The position numbers and the translations under genes were made by a program. Positions 48,852 to 55,872 of a stretch of 64,000 nt of DNA are shown piece after piece (position 1 is the stretch's first letter; each line of letters starts with the position of its first letter). The DNA is from Betaproteobacteria bacterium HGW-Betaproteobacteria-16 (GTDB lineage Bacteria; Pseudomonadota; Gammaproteobacteria; Burkholderiales; Burkholderiaceae_C): the NCBI GenBank assembly GCA_002840835.1, contig PHCQ01000016.1:26931-90930 (forward strand). Reading direction: 5' to 3'. The notes beneath the pieces were generated by a model. The model had not been told where the DNA came from. It saw nothing but the letters and a program-made list of their open reading frames with translations, and did no database searches.

Positions 48852-50338
48852 GCTGCCTTCGTCCTAGCGGGCTGTGAGTTCACTACCGCGACTATGGCAG
48901 CGATGATCTGGCGCATCGGATCCTGTGAGGGAAGAGACTCACTCATGCCTTGAAGCAGAACCGAGAGTCTCTTCAACTCAGCAAATTCCGTAGCAATTTG
49001 GCCCGTACCCACGATCTCAAGTGCGCGGTCAACGTGTTCGATGAAAGACTTTGCTCGAGTTGTCTTCATTTCGAAGACATCGTGATAAACATCCCCAGCT
49101 TCCCAACCGTACGTCAGTTCTCGCGGCACCATTGAAACCCCGAGAGGTGCGCTATCAAGACGAACAAGCTGGACAACATTACCTTCTTTCGTTCGAACGC
49201 CCGAGGCAATCAGAGGTGAATGTGTCGCAACGACAACGTGGCAGCCATTGGTGCCGCTCAACATTCGAGTCAGCAAGTCGATGTAGGAAATCTGCCATCC
49301 CGGGTGAAGACTGTTCTCAGGTTCGTCGATGAATACGACAGAGTTGTCAGTTGCTGCCAAGCTCAACTCGAGCATCGAAGACAGCAACTGCCATTGCCCG
49401 GAACTGAGGTCGCTCTCTGGAACGACTACCTGTTTTTCTTCGGCGTCGGCGCGGAATAAAGCAATATGAGAAACGACGACTAGCCCGACCTCGATCAGAT
49501 CGTTAACATGACACCCGAGGTCTGGAGAGGATGCGGAAGGGTGGCTCTTCGGAACGCCGTTAGCGAGGCTAAATGCGAAGTTGCCAGGCAATTTAGCGAG
49601 CGCTTGTCGAACCTTTGCTCGATTGTCTAGAACGGATCGCAGCGAAAGGACGCGTGCCTCTCGTTCGCCGTGAGTGCTTCGCTTATCTACCGCCATCTCG
49701 CGCACATGTCGATTGAGTTCAGCACTCAGTTCGCGGAACCTTCGAGTGAGCTTCTCCGGGCTCATCGCACTTAGGGGCAGTGAGCCACGGTCTTTGTCGT
49801 TGCGCGAGACACTGATCGAGCTGTGGCGCCGAAGTACGACGGAGAGTCTCGGCAGCAATTGGAGGAACTCAAAGATGTTCTTTGACTGCGTCGGCAAATG
49901 CCGTTGAGGCTGATCAAACAGCAGGTGTGCCAACGTTCTTACGGATTGAGAGAGACCAGTGGCCCCGTTGGCCGCCTTCAACCCTAGGTAGTAGTACCTT
50001 GCTTCGGCTTCCTGCAGGACGACCTTGGTAGTAGATGTGGGAAGCTTCTGTCTTCGAAAACGATCGAACGGAGTGCCACTTATTGCGATCACGCGCGCTG
50101 CAACTGCATTTGGCGGGTGCGTCTTGAGTCTCGGTTTCAACGTCGGATGATTTTGAAGACGCACCGAGTCGGTCCCAAGAGCAGCCTCCGCTAAGAAGCG
50201 GAGCAACAGACTCTTTCTTGACCCGTTCCTGCCAACCAGAATCGAGACCCACGGTTGCTTGGAATCAGCGGCCGGAGCGAGCTTCTCCTCTGGATGAGGC
50301 TCAGGCCCCGAAGGATTTGCCCAGGTCACTATCCGCAT
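48848..50338 (-). CDS. AAA ATPase, Septu PtuA-like
   Basis: A 496-residue P-loop ATPase of the AAA_21/OLD-like type. Walker A is 'GRNGSRKS' (residues 36-43), in which the usual last glycine is arginine. An ABC-like signature 'LSSGQWQLLSSML', Walker B 'VVFIDEPENSLHP' and 'VVVATHSPLIAS' follow. No TOPRIM nuclease domain is present, as in PtuA rather than OLD. GGAG stands seven bases before the ATG. It is translated together with the HNH partner (ATGA overlap). Likely role: sensing phage and activating the HNH nuclease. Confidence 0.75.
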   Translation of the reverse strand: MRIVTWANPSGPEPHPEEKLAPAADSKQPWVSILVGRNGSRKSLLLRFLAEAALGTDSVRLQNHPTLKPRLKTHPPNAVAARVIAISGTPFDRFRRQKLPTSTTKVVLQEAEARYYYLGLKAANGATGLSQSVRTLAHLLFDQPQRHLPTQSKNIFEFLQLLPRLSVVLRRHSSISVSRNDKDRGSLPLSAMSPEKLTRRFRELSAELNRHVREMAVDKRSTHGEREARVLSLRSVLDNRAKVRQALAKLPGNFAFSLANGVPKSHPSASSPDLGCHVNDLIEVGLVVVSHIALFRADAEEKQVVVPESDLSSGQWQLLSSMLELSLAATDNSVVFIDEPENSLHPGWQISYIDLLTRMLSGTNGCHVVVATHSPLIASGVRTKEGNVVQLVRLDSAPLGVSMVPRELTYGWEAGDVYHDVFEMKTTRAKSFIEHVDRALEIVGTGQIATEFAELKRLSVLLQGMSESLPSQDPMRQIIAAIVAVVNSQPARTKAA

Positions 50339-51013
50339 AGAGTCTCCATTGATTTGGTTGCCAGCAAGCTTGCCGCGGGTTAGACCAGCGCATACGCTGC
50401 TTAGATTTGGATGGGGTGTCCGACAAATGTGTCTTATTCGTTAGCCAGGCGGGAATCGTACTCAGAAAATTCCCAAAGACTCCCTGAGAGACATTCGACC
50501 GTGAGTTGGCGGGCCAACCTGCGGACTGCCTGGCTGGATGACTCCAGTCCGCTCGACACCAGTCATCGATGCCGTCGCACAGCCGGGTGAGCCGATGACG
50601 TCTTCGCGCCAGAACATCGCACTCATCACCGGACGCGACCGACGGCAATCGCTGCCCCACAGTTCTGCAAAGTCGGTTCCAGGCTGTGTACGGGTATTCG
50701 AAACTGATTACCGAGCGTACGCGTGGCACCACACCGGTCATTCACCCGGCAAGGCATTAAGCGACTCCACGATCGCCTAGACCAGTCGCTCGGCCAAGGC
50801 CGACCGAGCAAGTGTCGGGAACACGGCTCAAGCCGAGAACAAACTCGAGCGCTCAACCATTGTGGAAGTTGGAGGGCGTATCGTGAGCGACAGGTGCAGC
50901 AAGCCTCGTGATTTTCCCGGCATGACTAGCTTTGGAACGACCAGATCGAAACTCCAGCAGCCAAGCCACCTCCTGCCATTTTGAGTTCGCGCCGAGCGAC
51001 CAGTTGGCCAGTA
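50339..51013. other. Gene-free region between the two island operons
   Basis: About 675 bases with no supported gene. It holds the PtuA-like promoter region at its left end and the left copy of a 20-bp direct repeat at 50636-50655. One frame of 146 codons on the minus strand (50301-50741) lacks family features and overlaps the ATPase start, so it was not accepted. Confidence 0.5.
50636..50655 (+). repeat. 20-bp direct repeat, left copy
   Basis: CGACCGACGGCAATCGCTGC, repeated exactly at 55116-55135. A weaker likeness extends upstream (CTGCCTGGCTGGA against CTGCCTGGCCGGA). The two copies enclose the PHP-ATPase operon and the HEPN-like gene. Confidence 0.75.
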
Positions 51014-51427
51014 TTACTTCGGCGAAAAAATCCTCGATGCCAGCAACTTTGAAGCCAAGTCAGCGGCGACTAGTCTCGGCGTGTATCGGTCAGACGTATC
51101 CCAAATGAGGTCCTTGGTTTCACTGTCGCGATACAGTCGACGACCTTTCAAGAACATCGACCAAACGTGAACATCTTCGCATTGCTCCTTGGCGATAAAT
51201 GGGTACTCCAGGCAATCGAGATAACCATCAACTGCGATCAGTCGATGGTTCGCCTTCAAAAATTTCCCGAGACAGGTGACTTCGAGTTCGCCGTCGACGA
51301 TCTGGAACTCGGCTCCGTTGAGCATGGGCTCTTCCAACGCTTCAAAGATCGCCATGAAGTCATGATGCTGCTTCTCCAGTTCCTCCACCGCTGCTGCTGC
51401 AATTTCAAATTGTTTTTCTTTATTCAT
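51014..51427 (-). CDS. Hypothetical protein, 137 aa (PHP-ATPase operon)
   Basis: A 137-residue acidic protein, no family recognised. N-terminal amphipathic helix (EIAAAAVEELEKQHHDFMAI), beta-rich middle (EFQIVDGELEVTCLGKFLKAN), then 'LDCLEYPF' and a C-terminal helix. GGAG precedes the ATG by eight bases. It follows the 95-aa protein by 115 bases on the same strand and may belong to the same operon. Confidence 0.65.
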   Translation of the reverse strand: MNKEKQFEIAAAAVEELEKQHHDFMAIFEALEEPMLNGAEFQIVDGELEVTCLGKFLKANHRLIAVDGYLDCLEYPFIAKEQCEDVHVWSMFLKGRRLYRDSETKDLIWDTSDRYTPRLVAADLASKLLASRIFSPK

Positions 51428-51542
51428 GACATCTCCGGGTTGCTACCAGCGCCAGAGCTTACAGGCAGAGGAGGCCTATGTCTACGTTGCCAACTATTTG
51501 TGTTTTTGGAGCTCTTCCCCCAGTCAATCTACTGCGACGGCG

Positions 51543-51830
51543 CTACTTTACCAAACCGTATTCCTGCATTTGGCGGTGCACTTCTTGAATCTCACGATTC
51601 AGTTGTGTGATGTACTCGTTTGCGACCATGGAAAACAGATCTTCACCGACCTTGTCCAGCTTAATGGTGAATTCCCCGATTCTGACGCGTTGTAGGAGTC
51701 TGTTGAATGCACTCTTGACCGCATTCGGATTGTCGTCTGACAGCGGGATCGTTATGGAGCCTTGTTCTACGTTGATCTTGATAAAGTACTTCTCCTCATC
51801 GCACTCCACTGTCGCATCAAGCGTGACCAT
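51543..51830 (-). CDS. Small acidic protein, 95 aa (PHP-ATPase partner)
   Basis: Begins MVTLDATVECDEEKYFIKIN, with a beta-sheet-like first half and a C-terminal amphipathic helix (NEYITQLNREIQEVHRQM) suited to coiled-coil contacts. Its start lies 14 bases inside the end of the PHP-ATPase gene, so the two are translationally coupled. GAGGG is at correct spacing. No family recognised. It may be an adaptor, sensor or inhibitor of the ATPase. Confidence 0.7.
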   Translation of the reverse strand: MVTLDATVECDEEKYFIKINVEQGSITIPLSDDNPNAVKSAFNRLLQRVRIGEFTIKLDKVGEDLFSMVANEYITQLNREIQEVHRQMQEYGLVK

Positions 51831-53967
51831 AGATTTTCCCTCTCTCTCCAAAAGCATCCTTGCCGCCTTCAAGTGTGCGCATACTGATCACCTTCCAATC
51901 AAGCTCCTCGCGATTCTCAACATTCACTAGGTTGTTCGTGAATGGGTTGCCTACGAACGTGCTGTAACCCTCCGGTCCATAGGTTCTGTAAATTGAGCAG
52001 TATGGCAACGTCCGCACGGCAATGTTTGCGTCGTGCGTCGAGATGAACACCCTACGGCCCGCCTTCGCTCGATCCTTTATGAGAGGCACAATTACATCGT
52101 TTATGTACTCGTTTCCGAGGCTCTTCTCCGGCTCATCGAGAATATATACATCCTTGTCGGTCCCGAGCTCCTTTTGCAGCATCACCATCGACGCCTCGCC
52201 ACTTGAGGGCGTATATGGTAGGCAATCTAGCGTGAAGTACCTTTTGAAGAGAAGTAGTTCATGGACCGTTTTTATCTCATCGACCCCCTCGATGGCATTG
52301 AATTCCGAGACATAGTGGAACAGGTCGTCATGGAATACGTGCTTGCCGATCTCGCGGAGAGCTTTAACACAATTTTTCTGAATGCCCTTTTTCACACTCG
52401 TCAGGCTTGATAACTCTCCATCTGTAACGTTGCCATCCTGAAAGAGGAATTGAGTCACAAACTTCAACTGGCCCTTTCCTGAGCCCAGATCACCTACGAT
52501 CTCCTCCTCGCTGGCGATTACAGACTTTAGGCTCTTGCCGATCGAACGAATACTGGCTGCGATCCTGATGCGGTTCATCGCGTAATCACGAAAACCCGTC
52601 GTTATCGGCTTCGCGGGCGAACCCGTCTTTCGTTCGACTTCGGCCCGGAAGATCTTAACCGCTGAATTGAGCATCGAAAGCTCTTTCCAATCTACAAATC
52701 CGGACCATTCATTCCCAACAAGCCGGTCAAGAAGTAAACCAAGGATGCGCTGCAGCTCGCCGAATTCTTCGGTCGAGAGTTCTTTCTTAACCAGCGAATC
52801 CTCCTCCATCATTGCTGAAAAACCCACGACTTTCGCGGCAGTATCGTGGTATTTGGAGAAGTTCCGTTCTGCGGCACCTTCTTCCTGAGTGTCAATGTCC
52901 TTTATCCGGATGAGCTTCGCATTCTTGTTCGAAACAGTGGACTCGAAGAATGTCTTGAACTTAATAACGCTTGTGACGTCCTCTTCTACGGCGGACCGCA
53001 CCACTAGAATTTCATCTTGACAGTAATTGATGCTATAGTTGTTGAGATTGATGCTCAGGCTCTTGCCTTTGGCGTCAAAGATGTCATGGAGCCGCCCACT
53101 GGCGGACTCAAAGACCTTGGCATCGACCCCATTCTTCGTATAGTGCTTTGCAATTGCCTGGAGGATGCATGACTTCCCTGTCCCCTTCGGTCCGAAGATG
53201 ATGTTGATATCGTTGAATACCCTTATGGTGAGCTTCTTCCCGTCTTCGAAGGGAGCCAGCGTGAGTTCCTCCGACGTCTTGCGATCCATCGCAGTGTTGA
53301 TCGTGGTGGGATCCTTTTTCAGAAGTAGGCAGAAGTGCTCGAAGCTATCGATAGGAAGGCGTAGATCAGGCAATGAATGGGCACCCTCGACATACTTTGC
53401 CCAATCATGGACGTCGGAGCCGTAAATCGAAGACCGACCATGCGAAATATGAATACCAGCGGAGATAGCATTGCTTACCTCCTTCAGGATGCTCCACTTG
53501 TTCCGCGCTCCCGCTTCTAGTACTGCAAGCATGTCGTCCGAGACGCTTGGACGTTTCTGCTTGTAGTGGGCAACATAAAGTGGTTCCATCGCATCAAACG
53601 TCGCGAGAACATCCGGAATAGTCACCTTGAAAGAGTCGGGCGTGTGCTCTCTTGTTAGAGCAGCAACTGCAACCGAGAGCTGTGTCGCGAAGTTGGGCGA
53701 GGTAATTACCAGCAGGTGGCCTTTGCTGTGATCGTCGCAAACGTCAAGCTCGACGCCTGGCCATACTTGCGCGTCCGTTCCGATGCATGCTTGGATGGCT
53801 TGGAACTGAGTGAGGTCGAACACGTTGTGATTCGTGATAGCGACGACTCTGACGTCTGTTGATAGGATCACGTCGCGAAAGTCCTCTGGGGAAATTTCCC
53901 TCGTCTTCGCGTCACCAGTTTTGCATTTCCTGGTGTGTGTGTGGATGTCGATTTTCACAACTTTCAT
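51817..53967 (-). CDS. PHP-domain AAA/SMC-like ATPase (TrlF-like layout)
   Basis: A 716-residue fusion. Residues 1-210: PHP phosphoesterase domain with a full-looking metal set, His9 and His11 (DIHTHT), His47 (TNHN), Glu73 (GVELDV), His134 (AHYKQK), Asp185 and His187 (GSDVHDW). Residues 250-716: ATPase with Walker A 'GPKGTGKS' (259-266), ABC-like signature 'SSGEAS' (588-593), Walker B 'VYILDEPEKS' (about 607-616) and 'STHDAN' (643-648). PHP domains hydrolyse phosphoesters, including DNA 3' ends. This layout resembles TrlF-type proteins found near defence genes. Start ATG at 53967 chosen; a GTG is two codons upstream. The ribosome-binding site is weak. Confidence 0.8.
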   Translation of the reverse strand: MKVVKIDIHTHTRKCKTGDAKTREISPEDFRDVILSTDVRVVAITNHNVFDLTQFQAIQACIGTDAQVWPGVELDVCDDHSKGHLLVITSPNFATQLSVAVAALTREHTPDSFKVTIPDVLATFDAMEPLYVAHYKQKRPSVSDDMLAVLEAGARNKWSILKEVSNAISAGIHISHGRSSIYGSDVHDWAKYVEGAHSLPDLRLPIDSFEHFCLLLKKDPTTINTAMDRKTSEELTLAPFEDGKKLTIRVFNDINIIFGPKGTGKSCILQAIAKHYTKNGVDAKVFESASGRLHDIFDAKGKSLSINLNNYSINYCQDEILVVRSAVEEDVTSVIKFKTFFESTVSNKNAKLIRIKDIDTQEEGAAERNFSKYHDTAAKVVGFSAMMEEDSLVKKELSTEEFGELQRILGLLLDRLVGNEWSGFVDWKELSMLNSAVKIFRAEVERKTGSPAKPITTGFRDYAMNRIRIAASIRSIGKSLKSVIASEEEIVGDLGSGKGQLKFVTQFLFQDGNVTDGELSSLTSVKKGIQKNCVKALREIGKHVFHDDLFHYVSEFNAIEGVDEIKTVHELLLFKRYFTLDCLPYTPSSGEASMVMLQKELGTDKDVYILDEPEKSLGNEYINDVIVPLIKDRAKAGRRVFISTHDANIAVRTLPYCSIYRTYGPEGYSTFVGNPFTNNLVNVENREELDWKVISMRTLEGGKDAFGERGKIYGHA

Positions 53968-53984
53968 CTCCACTTGTGAGTTAA

Positions 53985-53999
53985 ACCAGTTTTACTGGT
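53985..53999. promoter_or_regulatory. Palindrome upstream of PHP-ATPase gene
   Basis: ACCAGT-TTT-ACTGGT, a perfect 6+6 palindrome, 18 bases before the PHP-ATPase ATG and just downstream of a -10-like TATTAT (54011-54016, minus strand). A repressor bound here would block early transcription. A second, looser palindrome GGATC-N8-GATCC lies at 54035-54052. Confidence 0.45.
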
Positions 54000-54248
54000 A
54001 GCGTGCCGAAATAATACGCGGAACTCCTCAGTACGGATCAATAATTAGATCCACAACTCGTCGTCACCATCCCTTCATCGGAGAATGAGTATATGTTTCG
54101 GATCATCTCAAGATAATGTCTGTGCTAGAAAAAAACGTAGGCCTGCATGCTGGACTCACTCTGTTGTCGATAAGCCGCGATGTGAAAGCGCCAGCATCCG
54201 AAAATGACATCCTTGTATACAGAAAGGATTTTCCATCTCGCGGCGGGT

Positions 54249-54782
54249 CTAATCGCGTCTGCTCATTGGCGCCCAAGGCAGATTGCGCGCCATATGTCGC
54301 AGTCTGTCACTAATGCCGTGGCACCTAACCTGGTCTATCTTTTCGAAAATGTGCAGCCGTTCAAGGAAAAAATTCCCGAACTGATCGTTGAGGGCGTGAA
54401 TCCAAACTTCGCTGCTTTGCATATCTAGGAACGCCAGTATCTTGTCAGACAGCGGGTCTTCTTGGAAATGGAAAGTTGCGTTCCTGAATCGGCGCAAGCC
54501 TTGCACATAGTCGACCTTCGACAGCAACTCGTCCAGCGGTGCAAATTTCGGCTTGAGTTCTTGATACCCTTCCACAACCACCTGCAGAAGTGCATACCAC
54601 ACAGAAATCCGAGAAACTGCTGACGCTCTCTCGCCAAGCATTAGGAACTCTGTGTCGAACTGCTTTAAAGACTCCGCCTTCTGTTCTTTGTGGCCGATTG
54701 GTGCATCTACAACCACCCGAACGGCGTCGGCCACGCACCAGTGCTTGTGCAAGGCAATGAGTTCAATAGCAGGTAAGTTCAT
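54249..54782 (-). CDS. HEPN-like small protein, 177 aa
   Basis: A 177-residue helical protein, no family firmly recognised. It carries 'RRFRNATFHFQ', an R-N-x3-H motif (Arg100, His105) of the HEPN RNase type (R-x4-6-H), followed by a helix. The preceding region 'VSRISVWYALLQVVVEGYQELK' would be a buried long helix, as in HEPN folds. HEPN proteins cleave RNA in many defence systems. It lies 282 bases upstream of the PHP-ATPase gene on the same strand. Fold assignment is tentative. Confidence 0.55.
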   Translation of the reverse strand: MNLPAIELIALHKHWCVADAVRVVVDAPIGHKEQKAESLKQFDTEFLMLGERASAVSRISVWYALLQVVVEGYQELKPKFAPLDELLSKVDYVQGLRRFRNATFHFQEDPLSDKILAFLDMQSSEVWIHALNDQFGNFFLERLHIFEKIDQVRCHGISDRLRHMARNLPWAPMSRRD

Positions 54783-55036
54783 TTTGGCAGTCTATCGCCT
54801 TCCGGTCGCCGCAGCCATGTCTGGTAGGAGTTGTCCGGCGCCCTCGTGCGGCCTCCATTGAGTGTCAATTCCCCTGCTGCTCCGACCTTTGGCCCGTTCA
54901 TGTCCAGCAAACGGCAAACATCGAGAGTCGAATCACATCGCGCGTAGGACTGCAATAGGGCGTCCAGGCATGCGGTCGGTGGCGCCGCGCCGCTTTGGGA
55001 GTATCGCGGATGTGCTATGAACCCGGCAACTTGCAA
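54779..55036 (-). CDS. Possible short ORF or gene remnant
   Basis: An 85-codon frame whose TGA overlaps the ATG of the HEPN-like gene (ATGA). Start would be TTG, with no clear ribosome-binding site, and GC is higher than in the island. The overlap hints at a coupled partner, but the frame could equally be the relic 3' end of a lost gene. Confidence 0.3.
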   Translation of the reverse strand: MQVAGFIAHPRYSQSGAAPPTACLDALLQSYARCDSTLDVCRLLDMNGPKVGAAGELTLNGGRTRAPDNSYQTWLRRPEGDRLPK

Positions 55037-55309
55037 AGCGGTCGCTCAGACCAGTACAAGTCGTCTCACTGAACAGCCACTTCGCGGTACACAGCAAGAG
55101 CCTGCCTGGCCGGACCGACCGACGGCAATCGCTGCAGAACCGCCCCTGGCCCTTGTTGGTGCAATCTAGTTGTTGCAGAAGCGATGACTACCTTGCTCCA
55201 GCCAAACCACCGGTATCGCTGGTTGCGCCTCAGTGACACGAGAATCGCAAATTCAAAGGGCGATGCAAAACGTGGATGGCCGCTCGACTCTCCAAACCTT
55301 CCGTCGCTC
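55037..55309. other. Gene-free region at right edge of island
   Basis: Holds the right copy of the 20-bp direct repeat (55116-55135) and no supported gene. It separates the island from the GC-rich MarR-acyl-CoA dehydrogenase region. Confidence 0.5.
55116..55135 (+). repeat. 20-bp direct repeat, right copy
   Basis: Exact copy of the sequence at 50636-50655 in the same orientation. Spacing between copies is 4480 bases. Confidence 0.75.
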
Positions 55310-55837
55310 TCAGCCCCGGTACACCTTCTTCAGCAAGTGAATCAGTGTCTTCAGCTCTGCCGGCGTGAGCGAGTGGGTGGCACCCTGCTCCAGGCTGGAG
55401 GCGGTGGCCTGGGCTTCGCGCTGGAGCTTCTTGCCTGACGGGGTGAGGTGCAGGCCCTGGGCCCGGCGATCGGTGGGGTGGGGGCGGCGCTCGATCAGTT
55501 CGCGCTTCTGCAGTTGCTTGATCATGCCCACCAGGTTGGGCGGCAGGATGTCGAGCGCGGCGCAGATCTGGCGGGAGGTGATGCCGGGGTTGTGCGCGAT
55601 AAGTGTGAGGACGGAAAAATCGACGGGGCGCAAGCCGTACGGCGCCATGCGCTGCAGGAAGATGGTGATGACCGCCAGCGCTGCACGGCGGGCGTTGTAG
55701 CCCAGCAGGCTTTCCAGATAGCTGGTGTCGATGTCGCCGGCGTTGGCTTCTCCTGCCATGGCGTCGCCCGGTGACGGGGCGGTATTCCGGGGCACGCGTG
55801 GACGGCGCAAGGCGTTGGCAACGGTGGTTTCTGGCAT
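55310..55837 (-). CDS. MarR family transcriptional regulator
   Basis: A 175-residue MarR-type regulator with the winged helix 'GITSRQICAALDILPPNLVGMIKQLQKRELIERRPHPTDRRAQGLHLTPSG'. A 40-residue variable N-terminus precedes it. It lies downstream of, and in the same direction as, acyl-CoA dehydrogenase (35 bases apart), tannase-like esterase and the Liv transporter, and probably controls them in response to an aromatic or acyl-CoA ligand, as MarR regulators often do. Confidence 0.88.
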   Translation of the reverse strand: MPETTVANALRRPRVPRNTAPSPGDAMAGEANAGDIDTSYLESLLGYNARRAALAVITIFLQRMAPYGLRPVDFSVLTLIAHNPGITSRQICAALDILPPNLVGMIKQLQKRELIERRPHPTDRRAQGLHLTPSGKKLQREAQATASSLEQGATHSLTPAELKTLIHLLKKVYRG

Positions 55838-55872
55838 GGTCAGAGCATAGCTTGGCCGCGTGAGCGGCTCGT

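Noticed and set aside
50301..50741. A 146-codon minus-strand frame upstream of the PtuA-like gene
   Set aside because: Overlaps the ATPase start in another frame, has no family likeness and covers repeat-like DNA.
47868..55309. Possible prophage or integrative element
   Set aside because: No integrase, structural, replication or transfer gene, and no tRNA or att-like core at the edges; 'defence island' is all the sequence supports.
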